Source of the DNA: an uncultured Desulfovibrio sp.
GTDB taxonomy: Bacteria > Desulfobacterota > Desulfovibrionia > Desulfovibrionales > Desulfovibrionaceae
Assembly: GCA_900550745.1 (NCBI GenBank)
Contig: URTO01000086.1
Coordinates: 1 to 7,639, forward strand
Length of the DNA stretch: 7,639 nucleotides
Direction of reading: 5' to 3'
Position numbers and translations under genes: made by a program. This document shows positions 1-6,314 of the stretch, one piece after another (position 1 is the first letter of the stretch; the number at the start of each line of letters is the position of its first letter). The notes below the pieces were generated by a model. The model had not been told where the DNA came from. It did no database searches and saw only the letters and a list, made by a program, of their open reading frames with translations.

Positions 1-98
1 CCCTCTAACCATAGAATCCGTCAGCGGGAAAGTGAGGGAAAAAGCCTCTCTTTTCACCATACTGTGGAGATGAAGCAACCGCATGCCATGACAGGGCC
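1..98 (+). repeat. Divergent MITE copy, cut by the left window edge
   Basis: From about position 6 this stretch aligns with the right-hand part of the complete element at 6315-6476. Shared landmarks are AACCATAGA near the start, CTGTGGAGATGAA at 63-75, and a right end ATGACAGGGCC that resembles ATGACACAGCC. It differs from the intact copies at many positions, so it looks older. Its right end faces the right end of the next copy across only 15 bases, which makes an inverted pair. The eight bases after it are TTATTTTT; the matching left flank is outside the window, so a target duplication cannot be tested. No gene is visible here. Confidence 0.75.
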
Positions 99-113
99 TT
101 ATTTTTTATATTT

Positions 114-273
114 GGCTGTGTCATAGTATGTGGTTGTTTCATCTCCACAGCACGGTAAAATACAGCCTTTTTCCCAGTTTTCCCCTTGGTGGAATCTATG
201 GTTAAGGTACTTTGTTGGTTATTCCTTTGGAACTTCAAGGAAAAAAGCACCAACCATTTTCTATGACACAGCC
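114..273 (-). mobile_element. MITE-like element, copy 1 (160 bp)
   Basis: A non-coding element with terminal inverted repeats: it starts GGCTGTGTCATAG and ends CTATGACACAGCC. Its reverse complement is nearly identical to 6315-6476, with only a few substitutions and one 2-base length difference. The flanks are TTATATTT at 106-113 and TTATGTTT at 274-281, an 8-bp target-site duplication with one mismatch. It encodes no transposase, so it would have been moved by a transposase elsewhere. Eight-base duplications occur in several IS families, including IS1595-like ones; the ends alone do not settle which. It lies between the AI-2E gene terminator and the partial copy to its left. Confidence 0.88.
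134..161 (+). promoter_or_regulatory. Candidate outward promoter in MITE copy 1
   Basis: TTGTTT at 134-139 and TAAAAT at 156-161 are separated by 16 bases, a plausible sigma-70 arrangement. It reads rightward, towards the 3' end of the convergent AI-2E gene, so in this copy it would make antisense RNA or none of use. The same pair of boxes is present in copy 3. This is prediction by eye only. Confidence 0.3.
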
Positions 274-304
274 TTATGTTTGGGATAAACCTGTACGTTC
301 GGCC

Positions 305-331
305 AAAGAAAAGGCGGGGATACCCGCCTTT
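305..331 (-). terminator. Rho-independent terminator after the AI-2E gene
   Basis: Read on the minus strand, AAGGCGGG, the loop TATC and CCCGCCTT form a perfect eight-pair stem, nine with the outer A-T pair at 310/331. The run TTTTCTTT follows directly. It begins 22 bases after the TGA stop of the AI-2E-family gene, the expected place for the end of this leftward transcription unit. It is the clearest terminator in the window. Confidence 0.9.
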
Positions 332-353
332 CGGGTTCATGGAACCATTATGA

Positions 354-1373
354 TCAGTGCCTGCGGGAGAGGGTGCTTTCATTGCCCGCTTGAATGGCGA
401 CGGCGACGAGCACCGGCCCCGCAAAGACGCCTACCGGCCCAAATGCGGCGAGGCCGCAGAGGATGGACAGGATCAGCGTAACGACCGACGCGTCGATCCC
501 GGTTTTGAGGAAGAAAGGACGAAGCAGGTTATCCACCCCGGCTACGACCAGCGCACACCAGAGGGCAAGGCCGATGCAGGCCACCGTGGAGCCCGTGAGC
601 CACAGCCAAATGCACACCGGAAGCCAGACGAGAGCCGTACCGACAAAGGGGATGGGGGCCACGAACGCGGCAATGAGGCCCCAGAACGCGGGCTGGGGGA
701 CTTCCGCAATGGCGAAGCCCACACCGCAGAGGAACCCTTGGATGAGCGCGACGAACACAACCCCCACCAAGACGCCGAAGATAGCCTTACGGATGGTTGA
801 AACGAAGCGGTTGATGACTTCGGCAGGCCACTGGGTCAGGCGGCAGGCGAACTCGTGGATAAGATCCGCGCGGGTCACGCACATCATCGTGATCATGACG
901 AAGAGGAACAGCACCAGCACGGCTTGGAAGGCGCCGCCCGCAATGCCCACGCCGCCCGCGAGCACAGTTCGGGCCGCAGTCCCGGCAAGCCCCGCCGCGG
1001 TACTGGCAAGCTGATCCAGCCCGCCCTCAAGCCCCGGCAGGTTTTTGAGCCATGCATCCACGGAGGCGAACCATGCCTGCGCTTCCGGGCTGTGTATCCA
1101 GCCGGAATCGCGCAGGCCGTCAAGAATTTTGAGCCCTGCGACGGCTTGCGGCGTCACCAGAGACACCACGGTGGCGATCGGCAAGATCGTGATGGCCGCG
1201 AGGCCCACGGTATACGTCGTCATGGCCCATGAGGGAGACATTTTCCGGTGCAGCTTGCGGTACGCCGGATAGGTGACGCAGGCCATGCACATGGCCATAA
1301 ACGTCGTGATCGGAAAAGGCCAGAGCAGGAAAACCCAAGCTCCGATGGCCAAACAGGCAAGCACTCGTGTCAT
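354..1373 (-). CDS. AI-2E-family transporter (PerM/YdiK type)
   Basis: A 339-residue polytopic inner-membrane protein, about the usual length for the AI-2E-family permeases. Hydrophobic segments near residues 5-35 and 52-75 precede a soluble, partly amphipathic stretch (about 80-135). Further membrane segments lie at about 138-166, 197-224, 227-258, 262-282 and 295-328. Family landmarks are the PAFWGLIAAFVAPIPFVG stretch (228-245), DNLLRP (281-286) and FGPVGVFAGP (311-320). Members have been linked to export of autoinducer-2, sodium/proton antiport and other cargo, so the substrate here is unknown. The reading frame stays open up to 1592, but the ATG at 1373 has GAGGAG seven bases upstream and is followed at once by the first membrane helix. 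It follows the small secreted-protein gene by 251 bases and is closed by the terminator at 305-331. Confidence 0.9.
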   Translation of the reverse strand: MTRVLACLAIGAWVFLLWPFPITTFMAMCMACVTYPAYRKLHRKMSPSWAMTTYTVGLAAITILPIATVVSLVTPQAVAGLKILDGLRDSGWIHSPEAQAWFASVDAWLKNLPGLEGGLDQLASTAAGLAGTAARTVLAGGVGIAGGAFQAVLVLFLFVMITMMCVTRADLIHEFACRLTQWPAEVINRFVSTIRKAIFGVLVGVVFVALIQGFLCGVGFAIAEVPQPAFWGLIAAFVAPIPFVGTALVWLPVCIWLWLTGSTVACIGLALWCALVVAGVDNLLRPFFLKTGIDASVVTLILSILCGLAAFGPVGVFAGPVLVAVAIQAGNESTLSRRH

Positions 1374-1624
1374 GGAAAACTCCTCGCCGTCAACGGCGGG
1401 TCGGTTTGCTGCATAAAGGGGCCGTTCGGCAAAGCATCGCGCGGGAACGGCTCTCCGGCCTCGGCGGGATGGCGCAGCACCGCCCGTAAGGCTTCGGAGT
1501 AGGTGACGGACAGATTGGAAGGTGGGCCTGGCGCTCCAGAAAAGGAGAAAAGCCTTTCGGCGCTGCCCGCCACAGGCAGGAGGGGCCGCCATACGTCAGA
1601 TGCGCATGAGGCGGGGCTGCCGTG

Positions 1625-1906
1625 CTACAGGTTCCCTGACTCCTCATTGTATTCGCGCACGGCTTTTTCCATCCGTTTGCGGATACGTTCCGCGTCCTGC
1701 CGGGCCGTGGCGAGATACGCCTCTACGCACTGGCGATAGGCTTCCATGTCGGCGCGGTACATTCTCCAGTCCATGGGGCCGTCGCCGGGCAGGGGCCGCA
1801 GCGGGGAACGGCAGTCGGGGGCGGGATAGTCGCCGCCCGGAAGCAGGGAGGCGGCCTGCGCCGTAAAGGGCAGAAGGAGCAGGGGCAACATCAGCAGGGT
1901 ACGCAT
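1625..1906 (-). CDS. Small secreted hypothetical protein
   Basis: A 93-residue protein of unknown function. Residues 1-18 (MRTLLMLPLLLLPFTAQA) are a clear Sec signal peptide with an AQA cleavage site, so the mature protein should be periplasmic. The mature part has two cysteines (32 and 60) that could form a disulfide, a proline-rich segment (PDCRSPLRPLPGDGP), and a charged, helix-prone C-terminal half (about 52-88) with the pattern MEAYRQCVEAYLATARQDAERIRKR. Small secreted proteins with a PxC..P start and a YxxCVxxY helix recur in proteobacteria, to my knowledge without an assigned role. The ATG at 1906 is preceded by AAGGA. An upstream in-frame ATG at 2059 overlaps crcB and is not credible. 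It lies 80 bases after the second crcB and may be co-transcribed. Confidence 0.82.
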   Translation of the reverse strand: MRTLLMLPLLLLPFTAQAASLLPGGDYPAPDCRSPLRPLPGDGPMDWRMYRADMEAYRQCVEAYLATARQDAERIRKRMEKAVREYNEESGNL

Positions 1907-1986
1907 ATCGTTTCCTTTCCGGGAAGGATTCCGGGATTCACGGGGAGTTTCTAACAGAAAAGGCCGGAAGAGTATAGGAAACCTTC

Positions 1987-2394
1987 TCAAGAGGACGCGG
2001 CGGGGCGTTCCGGGCGGGGAGCGGACAGGGCAAACCCGCCCCAGACCGCGCAGGGGCACAGCATCATGTTAAGGGCTATATTCAGCGCCGCCGCGAGCGC
2101 GTCACCGGAGCGCCAGAGCAGAAAGGTATCAAGCGAGAAGGTCGAAAACGTGGTAAAGCCCCCCAAAAAGCCCGTTCCGAGCAGGCAGTAGCCCAAGGCG
2201 AACGTGTTGCCCGTGCGCCGCATCCAGCCCTGAAGCAGGCCCATCAGGAACCCGCCGAGCACATTGACGCACAATACGCCCAGCGGAAAGCCGGACGGCA
2301 GCTTTTCCATCATGGCGAAGCCTATCATGGTGCGGCAGACCGCGCCCGCACCGCCCCCGAACATGACGGCAATGGCATTTCTGGAAAGGATCAT
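1987..2394 (-). CDS. crcB: Fluoride channel subunit CrcB/Fluc (second of a pair)
   Basis: A 135-residue, four-helix membrane protein of the CrcB/Fluc family, which lets fluoride leave the cytoplasm passively. Seen directly: GGGAGAVCR (13-21) in helix 1; the helix-2 signature with conserved Asn44 (VNVLGGFLMGLL); and GFLGGFTTFSTFSLDTF (75-91), with the channel phenylalanines Phe83 and Phe86. The tail after residue 125 is proline- and charge-rich. The ATG at 2394 has AGGA about nine bases upstream and starts 13 bases after the stop of the first crcB. Tandem crcB genes are known in other bacteria and often encode two subunits inserted in opposite directions to form a heterodimer; that is likely but unproven here. 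No fluoride riboswitch is visible upstream. Confidence 0.93.
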   Translation of the reverse strand: MILSRNAIAVMFGGGAGAVCRTMIGFAMMEKLPSGFPLGVLCVNVLGGFLMGLLQGWMRRTGNTFALGYCLLGTGFLGGFTTFSTFSLDTFLLWRSGDALAAALNIALNMMLCPCAVWGGFALSAPRPERPAASS

Positions 2395-2407
2395 GGCGTG
2401 ATTCCTG

Positions 2408-2782
2408 TTACACGACAATGAGAAAATAGGCCGCAGCCGTGGCAGTGAGGCACAAGGCCGTATGCAGCGCCATGTTGAGCAGCGCCTTGGCGGGATGCCC
2501 GTCATGGAAGGCGGCGAAGGTATCCATTGAGAAGGTGGAGAAGGTGGTCAGTGCGCCGAGAAAACCAGCGCCCGCAAACAGCGCGGCAGCGGAAGACGTC
2601 CCCCAGCGCTGCCAGCATCCGGCCAACAGGCCCATCAGCAGCGAACCGGAGACGTTGACGAGCAATGTCCCGTAGGGGAAGGCCCTGCCGAAGCGGTCGG
2701 CGCACCAGGACGAAACGCAGTGGCGGCACAGCGCGCCAAGCGCCCCGCCAGCCGCCACACAGAGCATTTCCGCAGGCATCAT
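2408..2782 (-). CDS. crcB: Fluoride channel subunit CrcB/Fluc (first of a pair)
   Basis: A 124-residue CrcB/Fluc subunit with four predicted membrane helices. Motifs: GGALGALCR (12-20), PYGTLLVNVSGSLLMGLL (36-53) with the pore Asn43, and GFLGALTTFSTFSMDTF (73-89) with Phe81 and Phe84. All key channel residues are kept, as in the neighbour, so neither copy looks decayed. The two proteins differ widely outside these motifs, which fits an old duplication or two specialised subunits rather than a recent copy. The ATG at 2782 shares one base with the TGA of the ABC permease gene (TGATG), so its translation is probably coupled to the permease. A second ATG follows immediately; GGGGA upstream could serve either. 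Confidence 0.93.
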   Translation of the reverse strand: MMPAEMLCVAAGGALGALCRHCVSSWCADRFGRAFPYGTLLVNVSGSLLMGLLAGCWQRWGTSSAAALFAGAGFLGALTTFSTFSMDTFAAFHDGHPAKALLNMALHTALCLTATAAAYFLIVV

Positions 2783-3540
2783 CAGCGTTTCCCCGCCATA
2801 TGGAAGTTCCGCCAGCGGCAACTGCGCGCTTCGAGCAGATTGCACACTTCGTAGAGGGCCACCCCCAGCAGGCTCATGGCGAGGATGCCCGTAAACATCT
2901 CAAGCTGATCCCCACGCCCCCACGCATCCATGATCAGAAAGCCAAGCCCGCGCCGCGTGGCGAAGGACTCCGCCATGAACAGCACCGCCACCGCCGTGCC
3001 GCTGGCGACCTTGAGCGCGGTCATGGCGTCGGGCAAGGCGGCGGGGATGAGCACATGCCGCAGCATTTGCAGCGGCGTCCCGCCGAGGGAACGGAAGGAA
3101 TCGAGATATTTTTTGTCGAGCCCCTGCGCGCTGGCCCGCGTGACGACAAGGATCTGGTAGCCCGTGGTCAGGGCAATGAGCAGGACGCGGGGCAGATCCC
3201 CAAGCCCGAACAGGGTCAGGAACAGGGGGAGCAGCACGATCTTGGGCAGAGGGTAGGTCAAAAAGACCATTGGGGACAACATATTGTCCACAGAACGGAC
3301 ATGGCCCAGAATGAGCCCCAGCGGGAAAGCCGCCAGCCATGCGAGGCTCATGGCGGAGAGCACCCGCCATGCGCTGGCCCCGGCATGCTGCCAGAATGCG
3401 CCCGTGGTGAGCGCTTCCCCGAAATAGGCCAGCACATCCAGCGGACGCGGCAGCAGAAATTCGCCGAGCGCCAGCGAGCCGAGCTGCCAGATCGCCAACA
3501 AGGCCGCCAGCGCCAGCAGGTAACGGAAGAAGGCACGCAT
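2782..3540 (-). CDS. ABC transporter permease, NitT/TauT (SsuC/TauC-like)
   Basis: A 252-residue inner-membrane permease of the family importing nitrate, sulfonates, taurine or pyrimidine precursors, about the usual length. About six membrane segments are visible. Family features: LPRPLDVLAYFGEAL (30-44) after helix 1; YPLPKIVLLPLFLTLFGLG (96-114); the ATPase-docking EAA loop YLDSFRSLGGTPLQMLRHV to IPAALP (145-170); and MAESFATRRGLGFLIMDAWG (189-208). The ATG at 3540 has AGGA six bases upstream; the longer frame from 3642 lacks membrane character. It is the only permease gene in the window, so it most likely serves the ATPase and binding protein encoded at 4560-6262, although nested mobile repeats now lie between them. 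Substrate specificity cannot be told from sequence. Confidence 0.92.
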   Translation of the reverse strand: MRAFFRYLLALAALLAIWQLGSLALGEFLLPRPLDVLAYFGEALTTGAFWQHAGASAWRVLSAMSLAWLAAFPLGLILGHVRSVDNMLSPMVFLTYPLPKIVLLPLFLTLFGLGDLPRVLLIALTTGYQILVVTRASAQGLDKKYLDSFRSLGGTPLQMLRHVLIPAALPDAMTALKVASGTAVAVLFMAESFATRRGLGFLIMDAWGRGDQLEMFTGILAMSLLGVALYEVCNLLEARSCRWRNFHMAGKR

Positions 3541-3672
3541 GATTTTTCCTACTCTCTCCAGAGATAACTGTTGCAAGAGGCTTCGGAGCCTTCCGCTGGG
3601 AGGGGGCACGTTCCCGTATCCTTCCCTGCGGCCCTTTCCCAAACCCTTGGAAGGCGGACGCCCCCGGACATA
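3541..3672 (-). other. GC-rich leader of the permease gene with possible RNA folds
   Basis: Several inverted repeats lie between the outer mobile element and the permease start. AGGCT/AGCCT at 3578-3582 and 3587-3591 close a four-base loop. CCTTCC/GGAAGG at 3620-3625 and 3649-3654 is enclosed by GGGGGC/GCCCCC at 3602-3607 and 3660-3665. Nested helices like these could make a structured 5' leader, but random GC-rich sequence also yields some. I see no match to the fluoride (crcB) riboswitch core or to other riboswitch cores I know. The only other recognised site is the permease ribosome-binding site. Confidence 0.3.
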
Positions 3673-3957
3673 TTAGGCCGTGTCGTCGATTAGATATAAT
3701 CTATTGAAATCAGTTAATTGTTTTTTCAAGCCACAAAAGATTGTTTTCAATAATTTCAAATGATTATATAAAATAGGCTGTGTTGTAGAAAATGGTTGAT
3801 GCTTTTTTCTTGAAGCTCCAAAGGGATAACCGGCAAAATGCCTTATCCGTGGCTCCCGCCAAGGGGAAAACCGGAGAAAAAGGCTGTATTTTCATCGCAC
3901 TGTGGAGATGAAACAACCATAAATATAACAGAGCTATAAAATAACGACACGGCCTAA
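3673..3957. mobile_element. AT-rich element with 14-bp perfect inverted ends, interrupted by MITE copy 2
   Basis: The ends TTAGGCCGTGTCGT (3673-3686) and ACGACACGGCCTAA (3944-3957) are perfect inverted repeats. Removing MITE copy 2 and one of its target duplicates leaves about 110-117 bp, very AT-rich, with no coding capacity. The core ends GGCCGTGTCGT resemble the GGCTGTGTCAT ends of the inserted MITE, so a related transposase may recognise both. No 8-bp direct repeat flanks the outer ends; TA immediately outside GGCC on both sides (3674-3675 and 3955-3956) could be a 2-bp duplication or simply part of the inverted repeat. It fills most of the gap inside the ABC transporter locus. Confidence 0.7.
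3776..3935 (+). mobile_element. MITE-like element, copy 2, nested (160 bp)
   Basis: Same family as 6315-6476 but clearly diverged; blocks such as GTAGAAAATGGTTG, CCAAGGGGAAAAC, AAGGCTGTATTTT and CTGTGGAGATGAAACAACCA are kept in order. The left end GGCTGTGTTGTA pairs imperfectly with the right end, TATAACAGAGCT. The flanks ATAAAATA (3768-3775) and ATAAAATA (3936-3943) are an exact 8-bp target-site duplication, which fixes both boundaries. It inserted into the outer AT-rich element, so it arrived after it. It has no coding capacity. On the minus strand it carries TTGTTT but only a weak -10 box (TGAAAA), so promoter activity toward the permease is doubtful. Confidence 0.85.
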
Positions 3958-4035
3958 GCTATGTGCCTGAAGCGGTTCCCTGTGCTCATCCTGCATCGGA
4001 GCCCTTGCGGGGTAATCGTTCCGGGCATTTCAAAT

Positions 4036-4057
4036 AGGGCGTTTTGAGAAGCGCCCC
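4036..4057 (-). terminator. Weak hairpin after the AbrB-type gene
   Basis: GGGCG (4037-4041) and CGCCC (4052-4056) form a five-pair stem around a ten-base loop, 15 bases after the AbrB-type stop. Read leftward it is followed by CTATTTG rather than a proper T-run, so at best it is a weak terminator or a pause/processing site. Nothing else recognisable lies between 3958 and 4071. Confidence 0.2.
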
Positions 4058-4071
4058 TTCCGTTTTCCGCC

Positions 4072-4572
4072 TCAGCTCAGGAATTTGTGCAGAATCCGGG
4101 CGGCAAGGGGAACCGTGAGGATGATGGCGTAAAGCCGGACCATCTGGTAGGCGAGCACGATGGGGGCGTTGGGCCCCATATCAGCGGCGAGGCCGACCAC
4201 CACGTTCAGGCCGCCGGGACTGGTGGCGAGATAGGCGCTGGTGACGTCGAGGTTGCCGAATTTAACGACGAAAATGGCGATGAGCATCCCCGCGATGAGC
4301 ACCAGCAGGGTGCTGATCACCAGCACGGGCCATGTGTCCCGGACGGCCAGCAGCATTTCCGGCCGGTACATGTTGCCGACCAGCACGCCAAGGCCCGCAT
4401 AGATGCAGAATTGGAAGGGCCGGGGAAAGGCCGCCTGAGGAAGCGAGGAAAAGCTCTTGAGAAGGATGACGGCGACGATGGCGCCGGTCATGGCCCCACC
4501 GGGAAGGCCGAACCATTCAAAAATAAGGCCGCCCGCAGCGCCGCACAGCAAGAGGATGATCAGCGTGGACAT
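4072..4572 (-). CDS. Single-domain AbrB-type (AbrB_dup) membrane protein
   Basis: A 166-residue, very hydrophobic protein with about five membrane segments. It matches one repeat unit of the membrane 'AbrB duplication' family (often named AbrB or ammonia monooxygenase-like, unrelated to the DNA-binding AbrB). Diagnostic stretches are GAAGGLIFEWFGLPGGAMTG (11-30) and SPGGLNVVVGLAADMGPNAP with a following YQMVRL (118-147). Typical members have about 350 residues and two such units, so this is a half-length form. It ends naturally after ARILHKFLS and looks complete. The family has no settled function. The ATG at 4572 lies inside the end of the ATPase gene (13-base overlap) with AAGGA ahead, so it belongs to the transporter operon and may assist uptake or export of the same solute. 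Confidence 0.85.
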   Translation of the reverse strand: MSTLIILLLCGAAGGLIFEWFGLPGGAMTGAIVAVILLKSFSSLPQAAFPRPFQFCIYAGLGVLVGNMYRPEMLLAVRDTWPVLVISTLLVLIAGMLIAIFVVKFGNLDVTSAYLATSPGGLNVVVGLAADMGPNAPIVLAYQMVRLYAIILTVPLAARILHKFLS

Positions 4573-5330
4573 GAAAAATCCTTCGTTTCCGACAAGGCGG
4601 CGTACACCTTTTTCGTCAGTGAGAAATACCGTTCCCCGCCGCGGGGATCCGCGTCGCCGAAACAGGGGTTTTCCAGCCACATGACGCTGCGGGCGGGATG
4701 GCCGTTCATCACCATGACGTGCTTGCCAAGAAACACGGCTTCAGGAACATTATGCGTCACGAGGACGCAGGTGGGACGGCGGCGCTGCCACAGCGACAGC
4801 ACGGTCGTCTGGAGGTGTTCGCGGGTCAGTGCGTCGAGGGAAGAAAAAGGCTCATCCATAAGCAGGATGTCCGGGTTCGTGATCAGGGCCCTGCCTATGG
4901 CGACGCGCTGCCGCTGGCCCCCTGAGAGCTGCGCGGGATAGCGCATCCCCAAGCCGCCCAGCCCCAGTTCGTCCAGCATGTCCGCGACGGCCTTCCGGCG
5001 CGTGGACGGTGCGGCTCCCTGAAGCTCCAGCGGCAGGGAAAGGTTCTCCTGCACCGTCTTCCACGGAAAGAGCCCATAATCCTGCAGGATGAACGAAATC
5101 CTTCCTTTGTCGCGCCTGCCGGCTTCCCCGGTACTTACCGTGCCCCGGTCCGGCTTGTCCAGTCCCGCGAGGAGATAGAGCAGGGTGCTTTTGCCGCATC
5201 CCGATGGGCCGATGACGGAAAGGGTTTCCCCGGAGGGCAGATCAAAGGAAAGGCCGTCCAGGACAGGGCCTTCTCCGTAGCCCTTGCTCAGATCACGGAC
5301 GGTGATGCCCGCATCGGACGCGCGGCTCAC
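4560..5330 (-). CDS. ABC transporter ATPase, NitT/TauT (SsuB/TauB-like)
   Basis: A 256-residue ATP-binding subunit that would power uptake on the inner face of the membrane. All motifs are intact: Walker A GPSGCGKST (41-49), Q-loop Gln83 in FILQDYGLFPW, signature LSGGQ (135-139), Walker B ILLMDE (155-160), the D-loop SSLDAL, and switch His193 in VTHNVPEA. The FPW after the Q-loop and the C-terminal FSLTKKVYAAL are usual for nitrate/sulfonate-type ATPases. The start is GTG at 5330, overlapping the TGA of the binding-protein gene by four bases (GTGA), so translation should be coupled. The last 13 bases overlap the AbrB-type gene. Its partner permease is most likely the one at 2782-3540, beyond the nested mobile elements. 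Confidence 0.94.
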   Translation of the reverse strand: MSRASDAGITVRDLSKGYGEGPVLDGLSFDLPSGETLSVIGPSGCGKSTLLYLLAGLDKPDRGTVSTGEAGRRDKGRISFILQDYGLFPWKTVQENLSLPLELQGAAPSTRRKAVADMLDELGLGGLGMRYPAQLSGGQRQRVAIGRALITNPDILLMDEPFSSLDALTREHLQTTVLSLWQRRRPTCVLVTHNVPEAVFLGKHVMVMNGHPARSVMWLENPCFGDADPRGGERYFSLTKKVYAALSETKDFSCPR

Positions 5331-6262
5331 TGAAAGACCACATCCCCATAGGCGGGGTCTTTTTTGAGGATGCGGTTAGCCTTCATCCAATCCGAGAACG
5401 CCTTGATGTCCGCTTCCGAAGGCAGGCCGGTCGGCGTGTGCGCCATGTCGAAACGCACCATCGTGTAATTGGCGGAAGCGCCCTTGGGCAGCAGGCCCTT
5501 GGCCTCCATGATCGGGCGGTAGGCATCGGGGTTTTCGTTGATGCGCTTCGCCGCCTCCCTGAGGGCCTCGCGGAATTTCGCCACGGCCTGAGCGCCGCCG
5601 GGGGCGTCGAGCACGTTGCGTTTCAGGGCAATGACCGCAAGAGGCGTGTTCAGCTTGCAGTCGTTCAGGATGGTGCGCGCGCCTTTCGCTTCCACAAGAG
5701 ACACCAGCGGCTCAGGGAGCAGGGCGGACTCGATCTGGCCGCTCAGGAGCATCTGGAGGCGTACCGGGATCTGGCGGATATCCTGCCGGTTCAGGAAGTC
5801 GGGGGCGGCCCCCTCCTGCTGGAGGAGCTGCACGAGCAGGAAATCAATGATGGTGGCGCTGGAAACCGCGATGTCCTTCCCTTTAAGGTCGGTCAGCGTT
5901 TGCGCCTTGGATTTGGGGGAGACGACGAGCCCGAAACAGCGGTTGTCCGGCGAGGAGTGTGAGGTCGTCGCTATGATGGCCTGCGGCGAGCCGCTTTCAT
6001 TCTGCATAAGGACGTTGATGATGTCCCCGAAATGCCCGTCCAGCGCCCCCGCCCGCATGGCGGCGCCGAGTTCCAGCGCGCTCTGGAAGGGGACAAGCTC
6101 CACTTCCAGCCCCTGTTTGGCGAACAGGCCTTCGTCCGCCGCGACGTGCAGGACGATGGTGTCGGCGGCGGGGAGGACGCCGAGTTTGAGCGGGGCGCTG
6201 TGTGCGGGCTGGAAGGCGGCAAGGACGAGCAGGGAAAGGATAACTATCAGGCGGCGCATCAT
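5327..6262 (-). CDS. Periplasmic substrate-binding protein, NMT1/SsuA-like
   Basis: A 311-residue binding protein, first gene of the transporter locus. Residues 1-23 form a Sec signal peptide (charged MMRR, hydrophobic core, cleavage near AHSA); there is no lipobox cysteine, so it should be soluble in the periplasm. The mature part starts LKLGVLPAADTIVLHVAADE, followed by GLFAKQGLEVELVPF, typical of the NMT1/THI5-like and NitT/TauT binding-protein fold. The hinge-region phrase LTDLKGKDIAVSS is also typical. Known relatives bind sulfonates, nitrate, thiamine precursors or other small solutes; the ligand here cannot be assigned. ATGs at 6262 and 6259 both fit GGAA at 6269-6272. The frame stays open upstream into the mobile element to a TTG at 6376, but that would bury the signal peptide and is less likely. 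Confidence 0.9.
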   Translation of the reverse strand: MMRRLIVILSLLVLAAFQPAHSAPLKLGVLPAADTIVLHVAADEGLFAKQGLEVELVPFQSALELGAAMRAGALDGHFGDIINVLMQNESGSPQAIIATTSHSSPDNRCFGLVVSPKSKAQTLTDLKGKDIAVSSATIIDFLLVQLLQQEGAAPDFLNRQDIRQIPVRLQMLLSGQIESALLPEPLVSLVEAKGARTILNDCKLNTPLAVIALKRNVLDAPGGAQAVAKFREALREAAKRINENPDAYRPIMEAKGLLPKGASANYTMVRFDMAHTPTGLPSEADIKAFSDWMKANRILKKDPAYGDVVFQ

Positions 6263-6295
6263 GTGAAGTTCCGTTGGGTTAAGAGTGAAGTTCCG
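6263..6295 (-). repeat. 11-bp direct repeat at the binding-protein start
   Basis: CGGAACTTCAC (minus strand) occurs at 6295-6285 and again at 6273-6263, 22 bases apart, about two helix turns. The inner copy contains the GGAA ribosome-binding site. The spacing would suit a dimeric regulator or competition at the ribosome-binding site, but a chance small duplication is equally possible. Confidence 0.4.
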
Positions 6296-6314
6296 GCGTA
6301 TTCTCAATGGAAAA

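Noticed and set aside
1374..1592. N-terminal extension of the AI-2E-family protein
   Set aside because: The frame is open for 73 more codons, but the translation is Arg/Pro-rich and lacks family similarity, while the ATG at 1373 has a strong ribosome-binding site.
2665..3567. 300-codon plus-strand open frame
   Set aside because: Antisense to the permease and crcB genes, with charged low-complexity Gln/Arg/Gly-rich translation and no recognisable domain. Long antisense frames are expected in GC-rich DNA.
3541..3672. Fluoride (crcB-type) riboswitch upstream of the permease-crcB block
   Set aside because: The conserved core expected of that motif was not found in this leader or in the AT-rich elements beyond it; only generic stems are present.
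3673..3957. 8-bp target duplication for the outer element
   Set aside because: The flanks ACATATTA and TAAGCTAT do not match; only TA on both sides fits, and this may be part of the inverted repeat, so no duplication was claimed.
4087..4941. 284-codon plus-strand open frame
   Set aside because: Antisense to the AbrB-type and ATPase genes, whose motifs are clear on the other strand; its translation is Asp/Gly/His/Glu-rich without family character.
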